Below are positions 1 to 5,712 of a stretch of DNA of 5,920 nucleotides, piece by piece. The stretch lies in the NCBI GenBank assembly GCA_035255485.1, contig DATEZO010000072.1, positions 1 to 5,920 of the forward strand, written 5' to 3'. The notes under the pieces were generated by a model, which saw only the letters and a list, made by a program, of their open reading frames with translations, had not been told where the DNA came from and searched no databases. Source of the DNA: DATEZO01 sp035255485 (GTDB taxonomy: Bacteria > Pseudomonadota > Gammaproteobacteria > Burkholderiales > Burkholderiaceae_D). How positions within the stretch are numbered: the first letter of the stretch is position 1; each line of letters starts with the position of its first letter. The translations under genes were made by a program, and so were the position numbers.

Positions 1-261
1 CTCCTGATCCATCGGCGGCAACTCGGTATCGATCAGCAGATGGTGATGCCCCGTGTTGGGAAACTGGACGTCTTTCGGCGCCACGCCCATGTTACGCAAC
101 CCAAACCAGACCCGAAACGGTTTCCCGGCCGCAATGACTTCACCATCATTCGGCCAGCCAATATAAAGCCACGCGCTACCCGGCGCCGGCGGATCAGCAG
201 CGTTTGCGCCTTGGCAAAAAAAGAAAGCAGCGATCAATGCGGTAGCAACTATTTTATGCAT
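1..261 (-). CDS. DUF4399 family secreted protein, downstream tandem copy (3' end missing)
   Basis: Reads leftward and runs off the window edge, so only the first 87 residues are present. Residues 1-21 form a typical Sec signal peptide: MHK, a hydrophobic stretch ATALIAAFFF, and a likely cut after GANA. The single Cys16 has no lipobox before it, so a lipoprotein is unlikely. The mature part carries the DUF4399 signature seen in its neighbour: WPNDG (36-40), GLRNMGVAPK (54-63), GHHHLLID (71-78) and TELPPMD (79-85). The start is chosen because GAGGAG lies 7 nt before the ATG on the minus strand, inside the 13-bp gap after the upstream paralogue's stop, which implies one transcript and possibly coupled translation. 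The molecular function of DUF4399 proteins is unknown to me. The GHHH cluster suggests metal binding, but that is inference. Family assignment is fairly sure; the missing end holds the rest of the domain. Confidence 0.85.
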   Translation of the reverse strand, partial: MHKIVATALIAAFFFCQGANAADPPAPGSAWLYIGWPNDGEVIAAGKPFRVWFGLRNMGVAPKDVQFPNTGHHHLLIDTELPPMDQE

Positions 262-274
262 GATGTGGCTCCTC

Positions 275-700
275 TCATCGAACGATGATCGTAATTTTTT
301 TCGAATAGATGGGTGGGTCGTGGGGGATATGATCCTGGTCCCCCAAGAGCAATTGCAAGGTATGCTTTCCTGGAGGAAGCTCAATGCGTGCCTCGGTTTC
401 GCCGGCACCAAAATGAAGGTGATTGCGATCGGATGGAATTGCTTCATCCATGGGCGGCAACTCGGTATCGACCAGAACATGATGATGGCCGGTACCAGCA
501 ACGTTAGTCCCTTTCGGCGCCACGCCCATGTTGCGCAAACCCATGCGCAACCAGAATTTTCCGCCGTGAATGACAGTCCCATCACTAGGCCAGATGAAAT
601 AGACCTGTGCATTTTCCGGCGACGGCGTACGCGCGAAGGCCGTCGGTGTGGTTTGCCAAACCGCTGCTGCCAACGCGGCAAGAATGATCGCTCTTCGCAT
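275..700 (-). CDS. DUF4399 family secreted protein, upstream tandem copy (complete, 141 aa)
   Basis: First gene of a two-gene minus-strand unit. The start at 700 is preferred over an in-frame ATG ten codons upstream because AGGAGGAGG sits just before it at good spacing, and because the protein then begins with a clean signal peptide (MRRAIILAALAAAVWQ, likely cut after TAFA, residue 23). The mature domain of about 118 residues contains WPSDG (37-41), GLRNMGVAPK (54-63), GHHHVLVD (71-78), TELPPMD (79-85), NHLHFGAGE (93-101), LPPGKHTLQLLLGD (108-121) and HIPHDPP (124-130), the recurrent pattern of DUF4399 proteins. The many conserved histidines (71-74, 94, 96, 113, 124, 127) in an exported protein would fit a metal site, but no function is established here. 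Length is normal for a single-domain member. It probably arose with its neighbour by tandem duplication; the two line up nearly residue for residue. Confidence 0.9.
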   Translation of the reverse strand: MRRAIILAALAAAVWQTTPTAFARTPSPENAQVYFIWPSDGTVIHGGKFWLRMGLRNMGVAPKGTNVAGTGHHHVLVDTELPPMDEAIPSDRNHLHFGAGETEARIELPPGKHTLQLLLGDQDHIPHDPPIYSKKITIIVR

Positions 701-930
701 GTTGTGCCTCCTCCTGGACCCTATCTGCAACTGGAATCAAGTAATCGCATCAAATAAATTTACCGTGAATGCTGCACCAAAACCTGCCATCAAGGATGGG
801 CTTCATCCGGTAACGCCATTCCTTTTAGAACGACCAGGCGTCGTCTACAGTATTTGACTCATTTCCATGAAATTTCGATACGGCTAGTTTCCATGCTGCC
901 CTGTTCCTGTTTCCAGCGCAGCGCTTGGCG

Positions 931-947
931 AATCCGAAATTCGGATT
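931..947. promoter_or_regulatory. Candidate operator: perfect 17-bp dyad
   Basis: AATCCGAA-A-TTCGGATT is a perfect inverted repeat with 8-bp arms around one central base. It ends 5 bp before the TTGACA at 953. That position suits a transcription factor acting at the promoter of the rightward gene. The regulator is not encoded in the window and I do not recognise the site as belonging to a named family. Confidence 0.5.
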
Positions 948-952
948 AAGAT

Positions 953-982
953 TTGACAGTAAAATCTGGTTGATTACTTAAT
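953..982 (+). promoter_or_regulatory. Candidate sigma-70-type promoter upstream of the caspase-like gene
   Basis: A perfect -35 hexamer TTGACA (953-958) is followed after 18 bp by CTTAAT (977-982), which matches four of six positions of TATAAT. Transcription would begin near 989, leaving a long untranslated leader of about 170 nt before the GTG at 1161. The -10 box is mediocre, so this is a candidate only. Confidence 0.4.
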
Positions 983-1011
983 AAAATTTATCATGTCGAT
1001 TTGCACAGCAC

Positions 1012-1039
1012 TTGATATTAACTAAAGTAGACATAAGAT
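1012..1039 (+). promoter_or_regulatory. Alternative candidate promoter upstream of the caspase-like gene
   Basis: TTGATA (1012-1017, five of six matches) is followed after 16 bp by TAAGAT (1034-1039, four of six matches), in the most AT-rich part of the region. Start of transcription would be near 1046. It competes with the candidate at 953 as the main promoter; the sequence alone does not decide between them. Confidence 0.35.
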
Positions 1040-1062
1040 CTAATTATTAGACTGGACGATTA

Positions 1063-1085
1063 ACAATATGTCGCAAAAATATTGT
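1063..1085. repeat. Inverted repeat in the leader of the caspase-like gene
   Basis: ACAATAT (1063-1069) and ATATTGT (1079-1085) are perfect inverted 7-bp arms separated by 9 bp. If transcription starts near 989 or 1046 this lies inside the untranslated leader. The stem is AT-only apart from one pair, so a protein-binding dyad is more likely than a stable RNA hairpin. Confidence 0.35.
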
Positions 1086-1160
1086 GTGCATTGATTTTCC
1101 CAGGATTGAATTTTCTCCAGGCACCAACCCCGGAGTGGGAACAGAATCGAAGGTCAATTT

Positions 1161-3107
1161 GTGTGGCGAAAACTTTTGATCATTTGCATACTGGCGACAA
1201 TCCCGTTGAAGTGGATTGCGCCCTCTATTGCAGCACATAAAGTCGGCGCGCCGGCCACGCATGCGATTTCCCATGTCAATAATGCCGACATCACACCTGA
1301 AATTGACCGTGACGCCAACCGCATTGCGCTCGTCATCGGCAATGGCAACTACGCTGACGACCCACTGGCAAATCCGATAAACGACGCGCGTGCAATAAGC
1401 ATTACCCTGGAGATGCTGGGATTCAAGGTCTTGCATTACGAGAATCTGACGCAGCAAGGAATGAAGGGGGCCATTCTTGAATTTGACCGTCGCCTTCGTA
1501 CCGGTGGCGTCGGCCTGTTTTATTTTTCCGGGCATGGATTACAAATTGCAAGCAAGACATTGCTGATCCCGATCGATCTCGATCGCAGATCTCCCGCACG
1601 ACTGCTCACGCAAGGCATCGATCTACGGGCGGTGCTCGATAGCATGTCCAGGCCGCGCCCGGACAAACTCAATCTAATCGTGCTCGATACATGCTTGAAC
1701 AATCCGTTCCAGAGCGGCAATGGCCGCGCCGTGGATATCCCCACGCAAACCCTGATCGCTTATGCGACTGCACCAGGATCCATCGCGGCCGATGCGACTC
1801 ACCATGGCCTCTACACTGTGGAATTATTGAAGGGGCTGATCGCACCCGGCCAGGACGTTGCAGATATGTTCCGGGGCATTGCATCGGCCGTTCGGCGGAC
1901 CAGTAATCAGCAGCAAATTCCATGGGTATCTTCTTCGCTGCCAGACAAATTCCGGTTCGTAATGTCAAGCCACCGGGTTCCGGTATTGGAACGCCCGATA
2001 TGGACGCGTTCCGCTACGGCGCAATCCGAAGCAATGCTCGCGACGCGAGGCCGGGGAATCCTTCCGAAAGATAGTGCCGAGCAGTACGAACTCACCTTCT
2101 GGGAATCCATCAAGGACAGCACTCACGCCAGCGACTACGAGGCCTATTTGCAAGCCTATCCAAACGGTCGTTTTGCAGCACTGGCGCGGGCGCGTATCGA
2201 GCGGTTACGCACGGCTACGCCCAAGGCTGAGGTGCCCGCGGAACCGACTCATCAGGCGCCGGCCACCAAGGCAGCGCCCGCACGGGTACATCCAGCACCT
2301 GCAGCCAAAAAAACGCCACTGGAGCAGCCCCGGCCTGCGCCTGCTGCTGCACCGTCTCCGCCACCCTCGCCAGGCAAGGCGGCAGCCGTCAGCGAACTCA
2401 AGACCTGCCCTACCTGCCCAGCACTGATCGCGTTGTCTCCCGGTTCATTTGCGATGGGAAGCAATTCAAGCGATCCAACCGAAAAACCCGCACATCATGT
2501 GTCGATAAAAAAACCCTTCGCAATCGGCAAATATGAAGTAACCGTAGGACAATGGAATGCATGTGTGGATGCCGGTGGGTGTCCACACGTCCTGTCCGAC
2601 ACCGATCGCGCGAACACCAATATGCCGGTGCGCAATGTGAGCTGGGACGACGCGCAACAGTATGTAAAATGGCTGAGCGGAACCAGCGGCAAGCCCTACC
2701 GCTTGCCGACCGAAGCGGAGTGGGAATATGCGGCCAGGGGAGGAACCGCGACGCGCTACTGGTGGGGTGAACAGATGCGCCCAGGCAAAGCCAACTGCAA
2801 AGAGTGCGGCGAGCCATGGCGGTTCGACGCACCCTCCGACGTAGGATCCTTCGCCCCGAATCCATACGGGCTTTACGATATGAACGGAAGCGTATGGGAA
2901 TGGGTCAGCGACTGCTGGCATAATTCGTATAAGAGCGCACCAGCCGATGCGCGCGCTTGGGATGAACCGAATTGCCGCACGCGTGTAATCCGTGGCGGAT
3001 CTTGGCGCCAAGGGGGAAGCTACATGCTGTCGTCAACCCGATTCAAATATGATGCCAGCGTCCGCGAATCACAGAATGGGTTCCGGGTCGCAAGCGATCT
3101 CAAGTAA
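1161..3107 (+). CDS. Secreted caspase-like (peptidase C14) protease fused to an FGE-sulfatase-fold domain
   Basis: 648 aa. The GTG start is chosen because AAGG lies 7 nt upstream and a signal peptide begins at once (MWRKLLIICILATIPLKW, likely cut after SIAA, about residue 25). Residues 53-270 are a caspase-like domain of the metacaspase/peptidase C14 type: RIALVIGNGNY (54-64), NPINDA (71-76), FYFSGHG with catalytic His125, LIVLDTCLNNPF with catalytic Cys178, and AYATAPGS (200-207). Residues 310-346 hold the short ELTFWESIKDS...YPNGRFAALARARI element often found after such domains. Residues 354-407 are a Pro/Ala-rich linker. Residues 422-648 are an FGE-sulfatase (SUMF1-like, C-type-lectin-related) domain: GSFAMGS, YRLPTEAEWEYAARGG, NPYGLYDMNGSVWEWVSDC, RVIRGGSW and NGFRVA. 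Cysteines typical of active formylglycine-generating enzymes are absent, so ligand binding is more likely than catalysis. Eight cysteines (416, 419, 468, 474, 546, 549, 585, 605) could form disulfides in the periplasm. Caspases of this type usually cut after basic residues; the substrate here is unknown. Confidence 0.93.
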   Translation: MWRKLLIICILATIPLKWIAPSIAAHKVGAPATHAISHVNNADITPEIDRDANRIALVIGNGNYADDPLANPINDARAISITLEMLGFKVLHYENLTQQGMKGAILEFDRRLRTGGVGLFYFSGHGLQIASKTLLIPIDLDRRSPARLLTQGIDLRAVLDSMSRPRPDKLNLIVLDTCLNNPFQSGNGRAVDIPTQTLIAYATAPGSIAADATHHGLYTVELLKGLIAPGQDVADMFRGIASAVRRTSNQQQIPWVSSSLPDKFRFVMSSHRVPVLERPIWTRSATAQSEAMLATRGRGILPKDSAEQYELTFWESIKDSTHASDYEAYLQAYPNGRFAALARARIERLRTATPKAEVPAEPTHQAPATKAAPARVHPAPAAKKTPLEQPRPAPAAAPSPPPSPGKAAAVSELKTCPTCPALIALSPGSFAMGSNSSDPTEKPAHHVSIKKPFAIGKYEVTVGQWNACVDAGGCPHVLSDTDRANTNMPVRNVSWDDAQQYVKWLSGTSGKPYRLPTEAEWEYAARGGTATRYWWGEQMRPGKANCKECGEPWRFDAPSDVGSFAPNPYGLYDMNGSVWEWVSDCWHNSYKSAPADARAWDEPNCRTRVIRGGSWRQGGSYMLSSTRFKYDASVRESQNGFRVASDLK

Positions 3108-3159
3108 CGTACCAACTGTCCTTCTCTTTCTTCGGGCAGCCTGGCAGATCAAACAGTGA
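3108..3159. other. Short gap between two convergent genes, no clear terminator
   Basis: Only 52 bp separate the two stop codons. No GC-rich stem followed by a T-run is visible on either strand. The only symmetry is a weak GATCA-AACAG-TGATC dyad (3147-3161) that overlaps the kinase stop codon. Transcripts may run into one another as antisense. Confidence 0.5.
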
Positions 3160-5265
3160 TCACGGCTTGCGTGCCTTGGTGGTAATTTGAACGAAATCAA
3201 CTGCAATTTTCTCGGCGCCGTATTTACCCGCAATCTGTTCCAGCCGCTGTTCTACCGCACGTAAGTAATCTGCCTTGGGTTCTGACTCCGCACGCAGGCT
3301 ATCGAACAACGGCACTGGAGTAATCAGTAGCACAAGTAATTCATTTCCGAATGGTTTCGAGATCACCCAGTTACCGAGGCTGCCAATGGTAGCCGTATAT
3401 TTGGCAGGCGCCTGGTTATCACGGGCACGCGGGCTTGGCAGCAAATGAACGACGCTGCCATCCAGCACGTAGTAGTCGATATTGACATAGGAATCATATC
3501 CAGGCGTCGTGATATCGACGATCAAGGGGTCACCCTCCGTCAGCTCCGTATTGCGTTTTCTGGTATGCATCGACGCGGCGCCTCCTGCTTGCCGATTCAT
3601 TATCCAATATCGCGCAAACAGTTTGATTACACTGCATTCATCATCGGTTACCTCCTGCACATTCAGGTCAACGCTAGTTGCACCGGGGACGCTGCTTAGC
3701 ATGTCTTTAAGGCGAGTGGTTCCAAAATTTTTGGGAAGATATCCCTCGACTTGCAGCGCATGATCGCGAGCCGCAGGGTGCAAGGCCGAACACGGAACGC
3801 CAGCAAGAATCGGCATGACGGCCGCGACAGAAAGACTGGACGTCCGGGTCTCCGTACTCGGAGTCTGCGCCATTGGTGGAGCCGTCGACGGAACAGGAGC
3901 CGTCGATGGAACAGGAGCCGTCGATGGAACATTTTGAGCTGGCGCCGGGATGGTTGCACTCCGCTCGTCATCAACGCCGGCCCGCGATTGCCAATAGTAA
4001 TAGTAGGTAAGGCCGGTGGCGACCAGCACGATAATCATCAGGCCCGACGCCACCAACGTAACGGGCACCGCTGCCGAGCGTTCCCCGCTTATCTCCTTTA
4101 GAAAGCGTGCGACGGTAGGTGTGCGCGATTCTCGATCCAGCGACAGCGCGGTCTTCAGTGCACGCCACTGGCTGCGCCCCAGATTCTTTGGTTGCTGCGG
4201 CTTCATCCCTGCGTCACGCGCCTGCGTTGCAGACAAACGATCGAACGGGTGGCGTCCGGTCAGCAACTCGTAGGTAATGCAAGCCAGCGCGTAGATGTCA
4301 TCGCGCGGGTCCGGTTCGCGGTGCTCCAGCATCTCGGGGCTGGCATACGCCGGGGTCAGTGCGCCGAGGCTGCCTGCATCAAAAACGGTGGCATCCGCCT
4401 CTTCTTCGGGCTTCTGGAATACGCGCGCGATCCCAAAATCAATGACTTTCACGTTACCGGAATCGGTTAAAAATACGTTAGCCGGTTTGAAATCGCAATG
4501 GACAAACCCGCGCTCGTGCGCATACGCTAGCGCTTTGCCCATGCCATTGACGATGCGCATGGCTTCGACATAAGGCATTCCCTTGAAGTCCGGCATCCGC
4601 AGCGTTCGACTCAACGGCTTACCCGACAAATATTCCATGGTCAGGTAAACCATCGACCCGTCGCGGTCAAAATCATACACCGAGACGATATTCGGATGCG
4701 CCAGCGTCTGCGCTTTCCTGGCTTCGCGTTGCAAGGCAATCAGCGACTTCGGATGGCCGCGAAACTGGGCATTGAGGACCTTGATCGCGATGTACGGCTT
4801 ACGGTCGGACGCTTCCAGCTTGCGCAGGTCCAGCGCCTTGTACACGGTCCCCATACCGCCAAAACCGATGCATTCCTCCAGCACGAAACGGCCATTCAAG
4901 GTATCACCGACACCCTTTATTCGTTCCGGCGCTGCGTCGGACTGCTCATCATTGGGAATACCAGTCGACCCGCGTGCCGACGACGTCGGTTGTGGCGTTG
5001 CACGATCACCGGGTTTTGTCTGTACGCAAGTTTCATCCGGTCCCAAACCCTGCCTCGATTCCACCACGCCCGCAATCCGTCGTTGTACCTCTGCATACAC
5101 ATCAGGCGGTAGCGGGGTTTTGGCGTGTTCTTCGACAAGAGTCTCCAGCAGGCGCACCGCATTGGCTTGATCCATCGCCAGGACACTATCGACCTGCGCA
5201 AAGAAATCGCTGCGCGACAGCGCACCGCTTCGAAAGAGACTAATCGCGTGAGCAAGATTTGCCAT
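3160..5265 (-). CDS. Transmembrane Ser/Thr protein kinase with exported DUF4384-like domain
   Basis: 701 aa. Residues 1-75 are a helical N-terminal extension. The Hanks-type kinase domain spans about 122-394: glycine loop IGFGGMG (133-139), IAIK with Lys162, alpha-C Glu181, catalytic loop HCDFKPANVF with Asp258 and Asn263, metal-binding DFG (276-278), SPE (309-311) and DDIYALACITYELLTG (322-337). All core catalytic residues are present, but the Arg before Asp258 is Cys, so it is a non-RD kinase. A single membrane helix (about 399-420) puts the kinase inside the cell and the rest outside. A stalk follows with three VPSTAP repeats (446-463), then an exported part with a DUF4384-like segment (about 575-655: LTEGDPLIVDI, SYVNIDYYVLDGSVVHLLPS, FGNELLVLL). 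Two exported cysteines (492, 544) could pair. DUF4384 is known from other bacterial kinases and caspase-like proteins. The substrate is unknown. The ATG at 5265 is the first in frame, but its ribosome site is weak. Confidence 0.93.
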   Translation of the reverse strand: MANLAHAISLFRSGALSRSDFFAQVDSVLAMDQANAVRLLETLVEEHAKTPLPPDVYAEVQRRIAGVVESRQGLGPDETCVQTKPGDRATPQPTSSARGSTGIPNDEQSDAAPERIKGVGDTLNGRFVLEECIGFGGMGTVYKALDLRKLEASDRKPYIAIKVLNAQFRGHPKSLIALQREARKAQTLAHPNIVSVYDFDRDGSMVYLTMEYLSGKPLSRTLRMPDFKGMPYVEAMRIVNGMGKALAYAHERGFVHCDFKPANVFLTDSGNVKVIDFGIARVFQKPEEEADATVFDAGSLGALTPAYASPEMLEHREPDPRDDIYALACITYELLTGRHPFDRLSATQARDAGMKPQQPKNLGRSQWRALKTALSLDRESRTPTVARFLKEISGERSAAVPVTLVASGLMIIVLVATGLTYYYYWQSRAGVDDERSATIPAPAQNVPSTAPVPSTAPVPSTAPPMAQTPSTETRTSSLSVAAVMPILAGVPCSALHPAARDHALQVEGYLPKNFGTTRLKDMLSSVPGATSVDLNVQEVTDDECSVIKLFARYWIMNRQAGGAASMHTRKRNTELTEGDPLIVDITTPGYDSYVNIDYYVLDGSVVHLLPSPRARDNQAPAKYTATIGSLGNWVISKPFGNELLVLLITPVPLFDSLRAESEPKADYLRAVEQRLEQIAGKYGAEKIAVDFVQITTKARKP
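3877..3930 (-). repeat. 18-bp tandem repeat, three units, coding for VPSTAP
   Basis: On the plus strand the unit GAGCCGTCGAYGGAACAG begins at 3879, 3897 and 3915; the third copy diverges in its last two bases. Read in the kinase frame it gives VPSTAP three times (residues 446-463) in the extracytoplasmic stalk. The copies differ at one silent position, which suggests recent slippage. Copy number may vary between strains and would change stalk length without shifting the frame. Confidence 0.9.
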
Positions 5266-5318
5266 ATGGCTTTACATCGCATTCCCGTGTCATCGCGGAC
5301 CTATGAATTCATCTGAAT

Positions 5319-5346
5319 ATTCTCACAATGCGTGCCCTCTTGTCAT
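5319..5346 (-). promoter_or_regulatory. Candidate promoter of the kinase gene
   Basis: On the minus strand ATGACA (5346-5341, five of six matches to TTGACA) precedes GAGAAT (5324-5319, four of six matches to TATAAT) by 16 bp. A TG dinucleotide at the extended -10 position partly makes up for the poor -10. The -10 overlaps the palindrome GAATATTC, where a repressor could act. Moderate to low confidence. Confidence 0.3.
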
Positions 5347-5472
5347 TTGGGTTACTAGACACTCAGACATGAGCGGTATCTGCGAATTCATATTGCCAGA
5401 CAATAAAAGGACGGTTATTGATTTTTCGTTGATTCTTCTTTCAGTGCGGCATGGCATGGCACTGGATCGGCA

Positions 5473-5513
5473 GCTGTTGCGCGCTGCCCAACAGCGCTTT
5501 GCCCGCTGTTGGG
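5473..5513. promoter_or_regulatory. Three alternating half-sites, candidate upstream activator site
   Basis: GCTGTTG (5473-5479), CAACAGC (5489-5495) and GCTGTTG (5505-5511) occur in alternating orientation with exactly 9 bp between each pair, a 16-bp period. The second and third belong to a longer perfect inverted repeat, CCCAACAGCG (5487-5496) and CGCTGTTGGG (5504-5513), with a 7-bp loop. The centre lies about 160 bp upstream of the transcription start predicted from the sigma-54-type promoter, the usual range for sites of sigma-54 enhancer-binding proteins. As RNA it could form two mutually exclusive hairpins, but no T-run follows, so it is not an intrinsic terminator. Confidence 0.5.
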
Positions 5514-5542
5514 TCGCCCCCATCACTTCTCCCCTGCCTCCA

Positions 5543-5560
5543 TGGCAATACCCTTTGCCA
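5543..5560. repeat. Inverted repeat TGGCAA-N6-TTGCCA
   Basis: Perfect 6-bp arms with a 6-bp spacer, between the half-site cluster and the sigma-54-type promoter. Too short to be convincing alone, but it is one of three dyads in about 130 bp. Confidence 0.3.
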
Positions 5561-5575
5561 CGATACCCGTCACCT

Positions 5576-5600
5576 TCTTGAAATCCTTTATTTTTCAAGA
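5576..5600. repeat. Inverted repeat TCTTGAAA-N9-TTTCAAGA
   Basis: Perfect 8-bp arms (5576-5583 and 5593-5600) separated by 9 bp of AT-rich sequence. It ends about 33 bp before the -24 element of the sigma-54-type promoter. It could bind a regulator or a bending protein; no IHF consensus is clearly matched. Confidence 0.4.
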
Positions 5601-5632
5601 CCTTATCTCTGCTTCCCCGCCAGGGCCGCAGG

Positions 5633-5650
5633 CTGGCACGCTCCCTGCAA
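5633..5650 (+). promoter_or_regulatory. Candidate sigma-54 (RpoN) promoter
   Basis: CTGGCAC (5633-5639), five bases, then CTGCAA (5645-5650). This matches TGGCAC-N5-TTGC with one mismatch (C for the first T of the -12 element), and the invariant GG and GC are exactly 10 bp apart. Transcription would start near 5660, giving a leader of about 53 nt before the ATG at 5713. An activator would be required; a suitable candidate site lies at 5473-5513. Confidence 0.65.
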
Positions 5651-5712
5651 TATCCCCCTCGAGCGCCACTTACCTGCTCACCCACTTACCAACCACCCTT
5701 TAGGAGAACGCA

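Larger units (their letters stand above)
701..1160. promoter_or_regulatory. Divergent intergenic region between the DUF4399 pair and the caspase-like gene
   Basis: No credible gene lies in these 460 bp. The part from about 945 to 1090 is clearly AT-rich compared with the coding DNA around it, as expected of a promoter zone. It holds an 8+1+8 perfect dyad (931-947), TTGACA (953), a second promoter-like pair (1012-1039) and a 7-bp inverted repeat (1063-1085), each listed separately. Two exact copies of TTTCCATG (862-869 and 888-895) lie 26 bp apart; the first sits inside a small dyad ATTTC-CAT-GAAAT (861-873). A 5-bp hairpin CCATC-AAG-GATGG lies at 787-799. I found no convincing promoter for the leftward DUF4399 unit. 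Confidence 0.6.
5266..5712. promoter_or_regulatory. Divergent intergenic region between the kinase and the RGG-leader peptide gene
   Basis: No convincing gene is present in these 447 bp: the open frames here lack a ribosome site and have low-complexity or unusual composition. The kinase-proximal part (5280-5430) is AT-richer and carries a possible leftward promoter and two palindromes, ATGAATTCAT (5303-5312) and GAATATTC (5315-5322). The octamer GAATTCAT recurs once, near 5385. The peptide-proximal part holds three dyads (5473-5513, 5543-5560, 5576-5600) and a sigma-54-type promoter (5633-5650), listed separately. Confidence 0.6.

Noticed and set aside
1047..1535. Minus-strand open frame (162 codons) over the start of the caspase-like gene
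   Set aside because: It overlaps the signal peptide and the caspase domain on the other strand, and its composition shows no domain I recognise.
2466..3011. Long minus-strand open frame (181 codons) opposite the FGE-like domain
   Set aside because: It lies wholly inside a well-supported gene, has no ribosome site of note and its product looks like a reverse-strand shadow.
2982..3104. C-terminal segment of the FGE-like domain as a diversity-generating retroelement target
   Set aside because: The fold and the RGGSW...GFRVA segment resemble known retroelement targets, but no reverse transcriptase, accessory gene or template repeat is present in the window.
4485..4500. Kinase as an inactive pseudokinase because of HCD instead of HRD
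   Set aside because: The catalytic Asp258, Lys162, Glu181, Asn263 and the DFG Asp are all present, so activity is expected.
5457..5472. Second sigma-54-like element TGGCAC-N5-CGGCA
   Set aside because: GG-GC spacing is right, but the -12 element has two mismatches and it lies about 250 bp from the nearest rightward gene, overlapping the half-site cluster.
5487..5513. Perfect 10-bp hairpin as an intrinsic terminator
   Set aside because: No T-run follows on either strand and no gene ends nearby; both neighbouring genes start from this region.
5303..5581. Plus-strand open frame of 92 codons between kinase and leader-peptide gene
   Set aside because: It has no ribosome site, covers the dyad cluster, and ends in a Pro/Ser/Tyr low-complexity tail; it is better explained as regulatory DNA.
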